This document shows positions 1-13,845 of a stretch of DNA of 64,000 bases, in pieces. Each line of letters begins with the position of its first letter. Within the stretch, counting starts at the first letter, position 1. The notes under the pieces are model-generated. The model was not told the DNA's origin. It saw only the letters and a list, made by a program, of their open reading frames with translations, and searched no databases. The stretch is from Manis javanica (taxonomy: Eukaryota > Chordata > Mammalia > Pholidota > Manidae): the NCBI RefSeq assembly GCF_040802235.1, contig NC_133157.1, forward strand, positions 29,157,501 through 29,221,500. Reading direction: 5' to 3'. A program made the position numbers and the translations under genes.

Positions 1-1396
<1,396 letters not shown>

Positions 1397-2559
1397 TGAT
1401 GCTGATGCTTCGTGTAGCTTTGCCTTGAAGAGTATCATGAAACTGCTGTTACATATGGCCTGTGGTCAGTAATCCAGGCTAGCACATCTCCTGGGACTTA
1501 CCAGGACATATGGATTACTCCTAACCCCACTTGAAGAGTGCATACTCCTATAGGAATTTACAATGAGACAAGATATTCTTGGATTTAAATGTGATGTTAT
1601 TTTGATAAGTAAATGTCTGAATTTCTACTTTTCCCCTATATGTTATACCTACAAATACAGAAGAAATGCTGTTCTAATTGCAGCAATAGTATCTGATACT
1701 GATATGAATAGTGTTTAGTTTAGCTATTCATTGCTGGTCATGATGTGGACTTCAGAGTATCCTTAACAATCTAATCGCAGTTAACTTCCTAGGGATCCTT
1801 TGTGGGTTTAGAAAAATAGACATACCTTTCCAACTAGGACCCAGAAATCCTCAGTGATTTCAGGATTTAGCAGTGAGCAAGGCAGACAGGGTCCCTGCTG
1901 TCGTGGAGTGTACACTCTAGCAGAGAGACAGAGATTAAACATGCACTGCATCATGATGATTTCATTGCAGCTGAGATGAGTGCCATGCGGAGAACTGGGG
2001 CATATGCAAACACGTAGCAGGAGGACTTGGCACCGTCTGGTGAGAGCGGTTTGATGGTCAGGATAATTAGGCCAGTTGGGCGAATATTATTATATTTTTC
2101 CCCAGGGCAAAATTTCAACAACAATATCTAATATTTACTGAGGGCTTACTATGCACCGATGCTGCTCTATTATAACTATTTTACATACCTTACCCCATCA
2201 TGTAGATCATGCACTGGACTCAGATTGTGTACTAGACCGTGGCATATAGTTCATGAATCACTCTGGGATTCTAATGATCACTGGAACAGACTGAGCCCTA
2301 CTGTGGGCAGTCAGAATCTACGTCTTTCCATTACGGCGTTCTGCCTTCAAAGTGTAATTGGAAAGCAACCGTCAAATTGGATGACTGAGACAGGAGACGA
2401 AAAGGTGTAGCAAGAGCGCCAGGGGTCAGTGATTTAAACGGGAAGCCAAATAAACCAATACAAGGGTTAGATTTTTAAAGAAAAATCTAAAGCCAACAAC
2501 AATGGCTTCCAATAGCCTCTATTTGCCAACAACTCCCAAATTTGTATTTCAGCACAGAC

Positions 2560-3260
2560 TCTTCCTCTGAGCTTTGAAGCCATATATCTACCTTCTTATT
2601 TGACATCTCCACTTGAATATCTCACAGGCATTTCACATTTAACTTGTCAAAAACTGAGCCCTTGATCTTCTCTCCTAAATCTGCTTTTCCTCTTGTGCTT
2701 CACATCTTGGGTAATGGCACCTCTGTCCACCCAGTTACTCATTCCAGAAACTGCAGGGGTCTTTAATGCCTCCCCTATCTCACGCTCCACATCCATCAAC
2801 AAGCCGTATCTTTTCCTTCTATAAAATATATCTCAAATATGCCTACTGATTGCCATCTCCACTGTCATTGCTCTAGTCCGAGCTATCATCCCTCACCTAG
2901 ACTGCTGAAAGTCACCTAACTAGACTCTTGGTTTACATGCTTGCCTCTCTCCAATTTTTTTTCCCACCTTGCAGATCACTGTCCTTCTTGGAAGCCTGCA
3001 GTGGCCTCCCACGTTAATTAGGAAACAACCTGAAGTGCTGAACATGGCCTGCAGTGCCCTGTGGGATCTGACCCTGCCTACTTCTTCAGCCTTATCTCAT
3101 GCCACTTTCCTTCTGGTTCATTACAGCCCCACCACAGTGGTCACTTTAGATGGAGATACGTCAGTTGGTGTCCCTGCCTTGGGGTCTCAGCACATGTTGT
3201 GTTGTCCTCGCCAAATACTCTTCTCCCTGATTTACTCAACTAATGTCCTCTCATGACAAA
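2560..3260 (+). mobile_element. L2 LINE fragment
   Basis: C/T-rich text such as 'catttaacttgtcaaaaact gagcccttgatcttc', 'catccatcaacaagcc' and 'tagactgctgaaag' follows the known L2 reverse-transcriptase region in order. There are many mutations and no open frame. Confidence 0.6.
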
Positions 3261-4739
3261 CACCCAGCTGAAATCTCCCTTCTTTGGAGCCTGCCCACAG
3301 TCCCCGATCCAGTCTGAGTCATAATCTCTTCATAATCTCTCATTAGATCTCACTGAGAAGGTGGTCACTCAGCAAAGATTTAAAGGAAGCAAAGAGGAAC
3401 GTGAAGAATTAGGGAACTAGCATATTCTATTTCTTACCATGTGACTAAAGCTCTATTAAGAACATTAATTCATCGGTTTTTGCTACAACCCGGTAAAGCA
3501 GGGATTTTTATCTTTATTTGGAGAGATTCCCATGGCTTTTCCTAAAAGAAAAGACTTACACTGGCCAGCTGAATTAATTCACCCAAGAAAGCAAACACAC
3601 CAATTGCTCAAATTGTGCAAAGTAATGATCACTTAGTGTTTTCTACCATTTGTCGTGACCATGGCTAACTCAAGCCAAAATCTCCAAGTGATTCAACGTT
3701 GACAACAAGACATTAGACAAGATGAAAGGCGCCTCCCAGTCATGTCCCCAAAGCCTGCATTATGGAATAATTTGCACCTCCCTGATCACAGGCACACCTC
3801 TAGGCTGGTACCATTTCAGAGGACTGGCAGACCAAGATAGCAGCTGGAGGGACCACCTGAGTCCTACGGGAAGCCCCTGAGAGTGCAGGGCTCTGCAGAT
3901 TCAGATCCTACCCCAGGGAATGTCCTCTGGGAGACTAACACAACCACTCACATAAGTCTGTTTATTCCACTGTGAAAATATCTAACACACAGTCTGATAC
4001 ATTTGAAGTCATACACTTCTGGACATGCATTCTGGCTCTACCAATTAACTCAGTGACTTAAATTCTCGAGTTGGCGTTGTCTCACCAATGAATGGATATC
4101 TTAAAACCTGCTTTGCCATTTTGCTCTGAGAATAAAAAGTCATTTCTGGAAAGACCTACAAAGAAACCTGGCACAGTAAAGAGTAAATAATAAATAGCAG
4201 AAGTAGCAATGCTTCCTCTCTCCATCAGGAGACTTTCCTGGGGCTCCTGGATATCTTTAGGTGTCTTCCTGCACTTCTTTTTTAAAAGTGAGGAAATCTT
4301 CCTAGAGCCTTCCAAAAGATTTCCTCATATTTCATGGACCAAAATCATGTCATGTGCATGTCTGAGCCAATCAGTGGTAAAGAGATTTAGATCACCATGA
4401 TGGATTAAGCCAGCCATGACTTAGCTCCTAGAACTGACGATGTGGCAACTTCTCTTGAAGCTGGTCACCTGGAGAAAGCCTAAACATAAGCAGGATTCCC
4501 TTAAGAAGGAGGAGACAGGAGAACGGATGCTGATTAGGCAACCGACTGCCTCTTCTTGCACCCACATTGCAGATGTGAAAGTTGCTTCCTCTCTCACCCT
4601 ACCCACTTCCAGTCAGCTATACAATAAGGTATTTGGATTGAATCATCTACAAGAGACTTTTCAGCTTTGATACCAAGATTATGGTTTCCCTTTATAGCCT
4701 CCGAAGATAAGAATATTTAGTATTTTTAGAGTTTGCGTA

Positions 4740-4890
4740 ACGGTGAAAAGCATGGGTTTTGAAGCCAGTTCTAGATTTGAACTCTACTCGCTGTGTGATA
4801 CAAGACATGTTATATGGCCATTTTAAGCCTCAGCTTCTGCAAATTGAGGCTGATAATACCTACTTTACAGGACTGGTGAAAATTAAGTCA
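4740..4890 (+). repeat. MIR SINE
   Basis: Diverged MIR core: 'gaagccagttctagatttga', 'gctgtgtgata', then a degenerate 'cctcagcttctgcaaa' and 'gataatacctac'. Boundaries are approximate. Confidence 0.6.
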
Positions 4891-5814
4891 GATAATACTT
4901 GTTAAATAGTGAACCTATATCTAAATATGATAACTTACGTTCTTTCACCATAAATGTTCCAGAACGGTATGGATTTATCAGTAATTCCAAACAAAACCAA
5001 ATAAAGTATGGACAAACAAGAGAACGGATTTTGAAAAATAAACAAATAATCAGCAAAAGCCATAGACTGTTCAGATGATGCATACAAAATGCTCTGATTT
5101 TTTTTTTCTCCCAACCATGGTTTTTAATGGGCCAAGTTCATGGCAGAAGCCTTTGGGAAATTCTGGATATAGTGAGCTGGAAGCAGTTGGATAAGGGGCT
5201 GGTATCAGAATCAAGTTACAGTTGTTAAGACACTCCAGGGTCTACTTTCCAGGTCAGCTAATTTGGAAAGAAGAGAGAGGTAGGACTGCGAATAGAAAAG
5301 CGGTATATCCTTAATTGGAGCTTCAGAGACAGAAATAAAGTAAAGTTCTGATAACATCCATGGTGTGTAAAGATGGGAAGGCCACCCTCAACCTCAGGGA
5401 ATGCGGTGAACACACATGGAGTTACTCTTTCTCAGATATGGCACTGTATTGTGGCATATCCTGGTCCATGCAATAACAAACTGCTTTATAATGATGCTCA
5501 CCTATGTGCATTTAAACAGCAATACATCCCTTGTGCAGTGACTGGCATTTTGTCTTGAGCAACCTAAAACAGAATTTCAAGTTGTTACACTCCCAGAACC
5601 TAAAAGTAAAATGCAATTAAATGAAACTAGTCTTCAGCTCACTGGCTGATCATTGTCTTCTCCATGAAGGCCCTCAGTCCTCCACCTTTTAGCTTTTTCC
5701 TTTTTCACTTCCTTCCAGAGGGGTCAGAAGAAGGAAATATGCCCGTTAGTATTTTGCTTGCCCTCCCTTTTGTCTCAGGTGTCACCCACTGCTGGGCTAT
5801 CTTACTGCAGAGAA

Positions 5815-5935
5815 ACAAAGACTGGCTTTGAAATCAGAGAAGACATAGTTGAAGCCTGCTTCTACCGTCAACTTGCCTAGGGCAGGTCACTAATCCACCT
5901 CAGTCTCAGCTTCTTCATCTCTTCGATGACTTCTC
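5815..5935 (+). repeat. MIR SINE
   Basis: Order of MIR blocks retained: 'tggctttgaaatcagag', 'gcaggtcact', 'cctcagtctcagcttcttcatc'. Confidence 0.5.
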
Positions 5936-6860
5936 ATTAGGAGTAAATAAAGTGGTAATTTAATGAACATATTCACCCCTGCCCCCAGGCAAGGGGTGTA
6001 AGACAGAGCAGCAGCAGCAGGTATGTTCTGGAACGTAGCTCTCCGAACAGGTGCTTGCGTGAAAGACATTCCTCTGTTTATTTCAGACCTGACCTCCCCT
6101 TTAACAGGTATAGTCCTAGTTAGTGTAGCTACAGAGTAATTAAACACCCTTTCACTCTGAAGAAACATTCTAGTTTGGCTAGGGAATGATATGGTCGCCT
6201 AGGAACATGACATGAATAGTGTTTTCCCCAGTTTTTGGCAGTTGGACATTAATACTTAGTCCCCTGTGAGAACTTTGATCTATTCACCTCCCATCTCTTG
6301 GCAACCCCTAGAGCTGTCTAGCCATAGTGTCTCTGATGGATAAACTCATTTTTTGAATTCCAGGGCTTTCTCTGATTCCCAGAGTCACCCAGGATATTGC
6401 AGGTCCAATTCTGTAAACCAGACTAGCAATTTTCAGAGAGGAATTTGAAATTGACCTCAGATGTTTCCTCACGAGCTTCCTAGCACAACTGTGCCTATGC
6501 CCAGTAGACAATAAGACAGTAGACTTATTGTCAGTCAATTCCAGCGAGGAAGACATATGGTAGGCTTTAAATTTCCTTCATTTTCCTTTGACTCAGCAAA
6601 AAAAAAAATGTAATTTTTGTTCAAGTTACTGAGTGAATTTAAGAGTTCTGTGACAACAGTTTTGTGAAATCTGTTATTTGCAAACCAGGAAAAGGAAGGC
6701 AGCATATCACTGTTTAGCAAATTCTCAAAATTCTTCAAGGAATTATTAAGATAGATGATAATAACTCTATTTGAAAGCCTCCTTTAAATAATGGGTTGAA
6801 TAGTGCACCTTTTAATCAACTGGGAATTGTTAAGAAGGAAGAAGAAACAGTAGTCTTTGC

Positions 6861-6988
6861 CCTTCCAGATTCACAATAGGAAACTGCCCCATTCCATCCC
6901 TGACTTCGCCCCACCCCTGAACTTACTCCATGCTGGCCTCACCAGTCCATCCAGTAGAGGATGGGGCCACAGGGCAGGGATGGAGTGA
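6861..6988 (+). repeat. Left arm of near-identical inverted repeat
   Basis: The reverse complement of this segment matches 8202-8330 over about 128 bp with only about five differences. Shared text includes 'ggaaactgccccattccatc' and 'tggactggtgaggcc' (read on the opposite strand). A second inner match pairs 7058-7095 with 7994-8023. The family is not recognised. Confidence 0.85.
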
Positions 6989-7584
6989 AGATGCCTGTTA
7001 AGATCATTATTAGAATGGATAGCTTACTGACATATCCTGAGCAGAGTTTTCAAGAAACTGCAGAGGTATCGTTTGAGGAAATCAACAGAAATACTAGTTT
7101 CCCAGAGCAGGTGAAGTGAAAGACCTATTAACCACACTAGGCTCATAGGAAAAAATGGAGACAGCCATTCTTAGACCCCAGTTGGGGGTAGGAGAGGGCT
7201 TTCTAACAGGAGCTGTAACCATTTTTTAGGAACATAGCCAACCCCCAGTGACTTGGCTGGGAGAAGGCCAGGGAATAAACACCTGACCTAAGGCTCCTCC
7301 CACCTTCCCATCTTCCACCGCCCCTTAGTTCAAAGAAGCCTGTTGGTGTGGTCCAAAGAGGACCTCCCAGGGCACAAAGTGGAACAGAGAAAGAGTGGAT
7401 CTGGAAGGGTAAGAGGGCCCTCGTGAGAAAAGAAGGTGGGGACAGAGTCACCTAGAGGAAAGTGTCCACAGCCTGACCACCTAAAAACATACAGCTTCTG
7501 CACCTGCAGACAGAGGTCCAGCCTGCAGGGAGAGAGCCTGTGTCTTGCACTGGCCAGAAAGCAGCAAGAAGTACAAGCAGGTTC

Positions 7585-7700
7585 ACTGGAACAATGCTGG
7601 TCTTGGGAGTCAGACCACCCTTGCTCTACCATCACTGTGAGGAAGCAGCTTTATGTGTTTGGGAAAGTTACTTAACCTCTCTGACCCTCAGTTGAATCCA
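7585..7700 (+). repeat. MIR SINE
   Basis: MIR signature: 'gggagtcagaccacccttgc', 'gggaaagttacttaacctct', 'ctgaccctcagttg'. Confidence 0.65.
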
Positions 7701-7967
7701 TATCTTGCTGGATTGTAACAAGGTTTTCTGCCTCTGAATTCTGAGGTCTTCTTGTGTCCTCACTGGGTGCCGAAGAAAATAAATACATACTAAACCAGAG
7801 GATGAACACTGCCATGAAAGGAGCCCCATCTTGGGAATCCAGAGATCTCAGTTACATGGAGTGGGGAAAGGAGAAGTCACTTTTGAAACAGTCTAAAAGT
7901 AAATCATTACACTTTTCAGTGTTTTTTATTATTAAGGAAAGTACCTCATTCCACCCCTGGAAATGGA

Positions 7968-8003
7968 CAGAAATACTGCAGCAGTGAGACTGTAGTATTT
8001 CTG
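7968..8003. repeat. Short perfect hairpin
   Basis: CAGAAATACT at 7968-7977 is followed after 16 bases by its exact reverse complement AGTATTTCTG. The inner CAG/CTG bases extend the stem imperfectly. It lies in the spacer of the larger inverted repeat. Confidence 0.8.
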
Positions 8004-8201
8004 TTGATTTCCCAAACCTGCAGAGGAGTAAATTGGAGAGGTTAACTAACATGTGTTCATGATGCTTCGATGTACCTTTTTCTGTGTATATTCTTGACAC
8101 CATGGTTATTTTTACATTTGCACCTCTAAGTGCTCCTAAAAATGGACCATTCAACTCCAACATTTAAAAAGTATTCTGAGAATGAGCTTAATAGCCATCT
8201 T

Positions 8202-8330
8202 TACTCCATCCCTGCCCTGTGGCCCCAACCTCTACTGGATGGACTGGTGAGGCCAGCATGGAGTAAGTTCAGGGGTGGGGCGAGGTCAGGGATGGAATGG
8301 GGCAGTTTCCTATCGTGGATCTGGAAGGGC
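8202..8330 (+). repeat. Right arm of near-identical inverted repeat
   Basis: This is the inverted partner of 6861-6988 (about 96% by eye). Beyond the arm, 8311-8370 also resembles 7393-7448 in direct orientation (shared 'gtggatctggaaggg' and 'gaaggtgggga'). Confidence 0.85.
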
Positions 8331-8499
8331 AGAAGAATGTCCAGCAGAGCGGAAGAGAGGAAGGTGGGGATGGAGTCAAGGAAGACCAAAGAAATGACAG
8401 GCCTTTAACGTGCCCTGTTTTTGATGTTTCTGGCCTGGTGTATGGAACAGAACTAATGTCCATGAAAGTGCCCTGACATGTAGTAGGTGCTGGGTGAAT

Positions 8500-8600
8500 G
8501 GTAGTTCTCATATTTGTCCTGACTCTGCCATGAACCAACTGAGTGACCTTCAGCAAATCACTTGGTTCTCTCAAGCTCAAGTGCTCTCAAGCTTGTTTCC
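8500..8600 (+). repeat. MIR SINE
   Basis: Diverged MIR: 'tgactctgccatgaacca', 'tgagtgaccttcagcaaatc', 'tttcctcaccttaag'. Confidence 0.5.
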
Positions 8601-9439
8601 TCACCTTAAGATTAAGTGGTGCAGTGCGACATGTCCAGCTTAGAGAACACTGTGGGTCATTTAGAGGGGTGCTGACCCGACTAGCTGAAGCCATGGATCC
8701 TGGGACACAGAGAACAACAGTAAACTATCCCTCTCTGACCACTCCCGACATCCCTGACCACTGCCCCGGACCACCAAATTGTGCATCTAGTATGAAACCT
8801 ATTAATATTTGTTCACTGAGAAAATGGAGTTTCCTCATGGCAGATTCATTCTTCCCTCTGTTAATTTTTGGGGGGAAGGGAGATGGGGTTAGTCAACTAT
8901 ACACTGATCACACAAGTCACATCAAGAAGCTTCAATACCAGTCCATGTTCTTTCCAATTTCTCTTTAAAAACCCAAAGGGAATATACAGGAGTGCAGGAG
9001 GGGTGAGTCTTAAAGGAGACTTTTTGTCTCTTGACAAGTAGGTCACATCTCAACCTCTGCCCCTCTCTCATCCCTACCCCATCCTTTTTCAATTTAAGAT
9101 GTCACCATCTTCTCTTCAACCTGATGAAAGTTATGGCAAGGCAAAGAGAGCTAATGACTGTAGATTGCTTTAAATTGAAAACCCGTGCATGTTGGGAGCC
9201 ACCTTGACAGCTGAGTGCTTCCCCTGGAATAGCCTAAGTAATTAAGTTTAATATTTAAGTCAAGCAAAAGGTCAGATGGAACCAATCCAGGTTGTGCTTT
9301 CTGGAAAACCGAAGAAGCACAAAGCTGTACATGTGTCCTTTTATGATATGAAGTGGAATTCTGCATGAAGGAAGGGAGGCCAAACTCAGAAAGGCCTCAC
9401 CTTCTTTTAGTCTGCTGTGAAAACAAGTTCATTCATTAA

Positions 9440-9513
9440 TCCACCCATCTATCTATCCATCCATCCATCCATCCATCCATCCATCCATCCATCCATCCAT
9501 CCATCCATCCATC
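9440..9513 (+). repeat. (ATCC)n microsatellite
   Basis: Tetranucleotide ATCC/CCAT repeated about 16 times, with an ATCT-variant start. It generates repetitive Ser-Ile-His-Pro / Trp-Met-Asp-Gly frames that are not genes. Confidence 0.97.
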
Positions 9514-10074
9514 TGCAAACATGTACTGAATTCCTGGGTGCCTTCCCTGTGCCATTTGCAGCCAATGCAGAGATGAAAACAGAGCTCTTGGGTGGGGAGA
9601 GACCGCCTTGAGGACAAACCCCCTGCACCACATGGTCACAGGGCAACAAGAGAAGAGGATGTAAGGTAGAGCAGTGACACAGGCAAGCCCGTGATTCATT
9701 TGTGGAAGAACAAGAAGGAATCAGAGAAGGCTTCCTGGAGGATAACCTCTGTAGAGGAAGGGCCCTCTAGTCAGAGCATGAGCAAGACAGTGAGGCACGA
9801 AATTATAAGCAGTGCAGTTTGGCCCTGCCCTCCAGAGATATGCACCCAGTTGTGCTGGATGGACACAACTTTCATCCTTTTAGTGGTGCCCTTTTCAGGA
9901 AATCTAAAATTACAGGGCCCGCCTTCCCTGGCCCACTTGTAAGGCAGCCACAGCAAGACCAAGAAAATGACAGGCCTTTGATGTGCCCTGTGTTCTGCCT
10001 TGTAGCCCTCCTATAACCTCCACCAGAGCAGGTCTCCACATAGAAGGCATTCTGAAGTAACTGAAGTAGCTTCA

Positions 10075-10195
10075 GCTCTGAAGGCAGATACACTGCGGCT
10101 GGGCTCCCACTCCATCACTGTGTGTTTGTGCAAATCATGCAACTTCTAAAACTGCAGATCCTCACCCCAAAACTGGGCATAATGAAAGATCTACT
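10075..10195 (+). repeat. MIR SINE
   Basis: MIR-like order: 'ctctgaaggcagatacactg', 'ctgggctcccactcc', 'gtgcaaatcatgcaacttct'. Confidence 0.5.
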
Positions 10196-11849
10196 TGTAA
10201 GTAGTGAAATGTATTTGGTGAGCTAGTCTGTGGAAACATCTAGCCTAACAAATGTTCCCTCCTCCTTCCCAGAGTATAGAGCTATGCTATCTATACTGGT
10301 AAAAAATAAGCACATGCAAGAAATTAGAGTTGGTGTGCCCTCCCTCCTGGACCTGTCTCCAAAAAAAGCAGGAGCAACTTATATTTATAAGCAATGTAAG
10401 ATTCCAACATAAATGTTCTTTTATGTATTATTTATATATGTTATAGAACTGAAGACTTTTACTGGAGGACTTGAGAAATACATATTCTGGAACTTTCTAC
10501 CTTGCAAAGTACTGGATAACGTGTTATTCCTTTCTTCCAACTCAGCTTCTAGGGGTGAGTGGGAAAACAAGAAGATGATTTATACAAACCATTAGGGCTT
10601 TACTTAGATATTTAACAACAGTATTTTCTTTAAATATGGCCAGTGATAATTCAAAATCCAGTTGCTAGGAGGGCAGGCTAGAGACCTGTAATTCCCTGGT
10701 CCCACTTTTCCCTCACCCCGTATTATCACAGAACTAATGCCTTTTCTCTACTTGAATTCTGATGTAAGGAAAATGAATTCCAGCACGTGTCACCTTCCCT
10801 CTTGCTAATGACCAACTAAGCAGAGCTTATGGTATAAGGGTCTCTTTTATACTTCAGAGATGCTTGGCCATATATTATACCCAAGACCACATACCTTAAT
10901 AGTTCTTGCTTGTGGTTAAACTCAACGGGCTCATGAAAATTTCACAACTGAAAACTTTGTGTGATGAATCACATGTAGTTGTGACAAATCACAACAAGGT
11001 GTGCCTAATGCTCAAACTTTTAGGACTATTGTGAAAGACGGTATTCCTTCCACTTTTTTAGATTTCCATACCCTGGAATCTATGGAAGAATCACATGAAT
11101 CAGGACTCCTCCCTAATCGTTCCCTGTTCTAAGTAGTTGCTTTCAGGCCCAAAGTTCCTGCTTGAAAAAAAAATAAAAGCATGGAAATGCGTGAAGATTA
11201 CCACCTAGTGGCCGATTTGTGAACTGTCACAAAATACCAAAAAAAAAATGTCTTTTTTGTTCACGAGCTTCATTACCCAAGTCTAAGAAAGTGAGAAATT
11301 GCCCTCGCATTTCCTCCACTGCTTCTACGGCTTCTGAAGACAACTTCTCCCCCCGGATGAGAAGGCAGCGTCGCGGTGCCCCTCCCGTCACAGCACAGGC
11401 GCTTCCTGCAGCATTCCAGCCCAGGGCTGGCCAGCCAGGGAGGCCACTGCGGTTTCATTTGGAGTGTCACCGGTGCCTCCGCCCTCTATCCTTCTACCCA
11501 GTAAGACTTAAGGCCTGGTTCTATGGGTTGAACTGTTTCCCTCAAAAAGATAAGATGAAATCCTAAGGAACTCAGAACAGGGCCTGGTTTGGACATCAGG
11601 TCATTGTAGAGTGATCAGTTAAATTGAGATGTGGTCATACACGTAGGAAGGGTCCCTAATCCACCATGACTGGAGTCTCTTTAAAAGGACAACTACCACG
11701 TGAAAACAGAGATGCGAAAACACCACACGACTATGAAGGCAGCAATTAGATTTATGCAGCTGCATGGCCAGGGACACTGGGAAATAATGAACTTATTTTT
11801 AGCCCCCCAGTTTGTGGCGCTCTGTCATGACAGCCCGAGCAGAAGATTG

Positions 11850-12475
11850 CACCTCACCTGTCACCTCCAAGGCTGCTTTCAGCCTCAGACTCTCATTTTC
11901 CAGTTGTTATTGTTCGCCAGTTCCTCTCCAGCTGCCAGTCTCTCCCCACCATCCAGGCCACCCTTCACAATGCCGGATTCATCTTTTGAAAATATAAATC
12001 TGATTAGGTCATTCTTCTATGCTTTCACTGTCAGATAGAAACCAAAAATCTTAGCCAAGCATTCAAAATTCTCCTTGCTCTGGTTCCTTCTAGTTCACTG
12101 TCTGATTATTTTACTCAGATGCTTCAGCTACATTGAACTAGTTGCTGATACTCACACCTACTTCCTTTCCCACTTCTGTGTTTATGGCCTGTCCCCCTGG
12201 TCTTCATCGGGATCAAGTGATACTTCTTGCAAAGAAAAGCCTTCCTCCATTTGTTCCCAGCAAGAATTCTTGGAATTTCTCATTTCTCTGAATTCTTATA
12301 GCTCTTTGCCCTTACCTCTCTGAAGACATCTTTCATTTTCTGTCTTGTATTATAATTAATTATAACTCTAGTGCCTCACTTCACTCAGAGGTCAGTAAAA
12401 TTTCTGAGTAGGGACCATTTCTGAATGCTGGCAATGCTTTACTGTTGAAACATGGTTGAATAAATGATGCCTTGT
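11850..12475 (+). mobile_element. L2 LINE fragment
   Basis: Collinear with the L2 3' region: 'atctgattaggtcattcttc', 'tattcaaaattctcc'-like text, 'gccttcctccatttg', and the terminal 'ggttgaataaatga'. Heavily mutated. Confidence 0.6.
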
Positions 12476-12514
12476 AAGGAATGATTAAATCAGTGTTGCC
12501 CTTCAGCTTTTAGG

Positions 12515-13015
12515 ACATGGTCAGACGATCTCACTTCATCTAACAGCGTGCTCTCCTTTAGTCTCCCTGTTCCAGCCACACTGGCCTTCTTTAAGTTCCT
12601 CCTACTTGACAGGCCCCTCGCTGTCCCCAGTGCCTTTGCACATGGAATTCCTTCTCCCTGGAACTCTCATCCCTGCCCAAGCATCCAGTTAATTTCTCCT
12701 CCTTGAGAATTCAGCTCAGTCATTTCTTCCCTCATAAAGAGGAAGTTATCTTTCTGACTAGATAAAATTCCCATTGTGTGAATTCTCCTGGTGCCACAAA
12801 TTCCTGTTGTCTTACCTCTTACCTGCCACTCTCCATAGGTGCTCCTTTCACATTTATGGGCATGCTAATTTGGTTAATGTCCATCTTCCGTATAAAACTG
12901 TACCTCCAGGAGGAGAGAGACAGCTGGAAAAGTATCTGCATTAGGTCATTATAGTATGCCTCTCACAGAGTGGGTCCTCAATAAATATATGTGAAGAAAA
13001 CAAATGAATATTTGA
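12515..13015 (+). mobile_element. L2 LINE 3' end
   Basis: L2 text: 'ccagccacactggccttct', 'gtgcctttgcacatgg', 'ttccttctccctgga', 'gagaattcagctcagtcat', and a 3' end with 'gtgggtcctcaataaatata'. It follows another L2 3' end directly, so two separate insertions are adjacent. Confidence 0.75.
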
Positions 13016-13089
13016 CTATATCTGCATGTGTATATATACAAACAGTCTATTAGAATTTTCAGGCAAGCCTAAAGTAGGTAATAATTATA

Positions 13090-13285
13090 ACATCCACCAT
13101 TTTTTGTTCCTACTATGTGCTAGGCATGGAGCCTAATCCTTTCTGTGTTCTGTCTTATTTAATCCTGAAAATGATGTTATGAGTTAGCAGTCATTATCCT
13201 GTGTTACAGATGAACAAACAATGACTCAGATAAGTAATTCAGCCTAAGGTCACAGAGTTCTTAAATAGCAAAACTGTGATTGGAA
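13090..13285 (-). repeat. MIR SINE, reverse orientation
   Basis: Reverse-complement MIR blocks in order: 'ctactatgtgctaggcatg', 'tcttatttaatcctg', 'gttacagatgaacaaac', 'taaggtcacagag'. Confidence 0.75.
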
Positions 13286-13684
13286 GCCATACTCCAAAGC
13301 TTTTATTAAACACCATCCCAGAATTACAAAAGAAAATCAAGCATATGATCCTCTTAAATATGCATGATGAACATAAAAGATTGACCAAATAGTGGTAATC
13401 CTTAAAGTCATACTGCTCTCTAAATTGTAGACTTCTCAATGGCAAAACTGTAAATTTTTCAAGGGGTTGTGTCATTCACGACCTAACTACGTAGCACAGG
13501 GTCTGGCACGTAGTAGGTGCTTGACATACATTTGTTAAAGAGATTTAAACCTGAAACAAGGTTTGTCACATTGAAGGAAGATAAAACACATATAGCCAGA
13601 GCCAAATGTCTGCTTTGGAGAAAGCAAATAAAGGCATAAGAAAGGGAAAAGAAAGAATACAGGGCCCAAAGCATATAGAACACC

Positions 13685-13845
13685 TACCTACTGTGTGCTA
13701 TTTTAGATGTTTTTTTATTGTTACTCTAGATGTTACCTCATTTAAGCCTACAATAACACTGACACTATTACATTATTCCTGCTTATAGATGAGAAACCTG
13801 ATGCTCAGAAAAGGCTTTAAATCCAGGGCTGTGTGGTTCCATGGC
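13685..13845 (-). repeat. MIR SINE, reverse orientation
   Basis: 'ctactgtgtgctattttag', 'cctcatttaagcctacaata', 'tatagatgagaaacctgatg'. Confidence 0.65.

Noticed and set aside
9440..9513. CRISPR-like regular repeats
   Set aside because: No spacers; simple tetranucleotide array in mammalian DNA.
9417..9699. Frames with Ser-Ile-His-Pro or Trp-Met-Asp-Gly repeats
   Set aside because: Produced by the (ATCC)n tract; no start context or domain.
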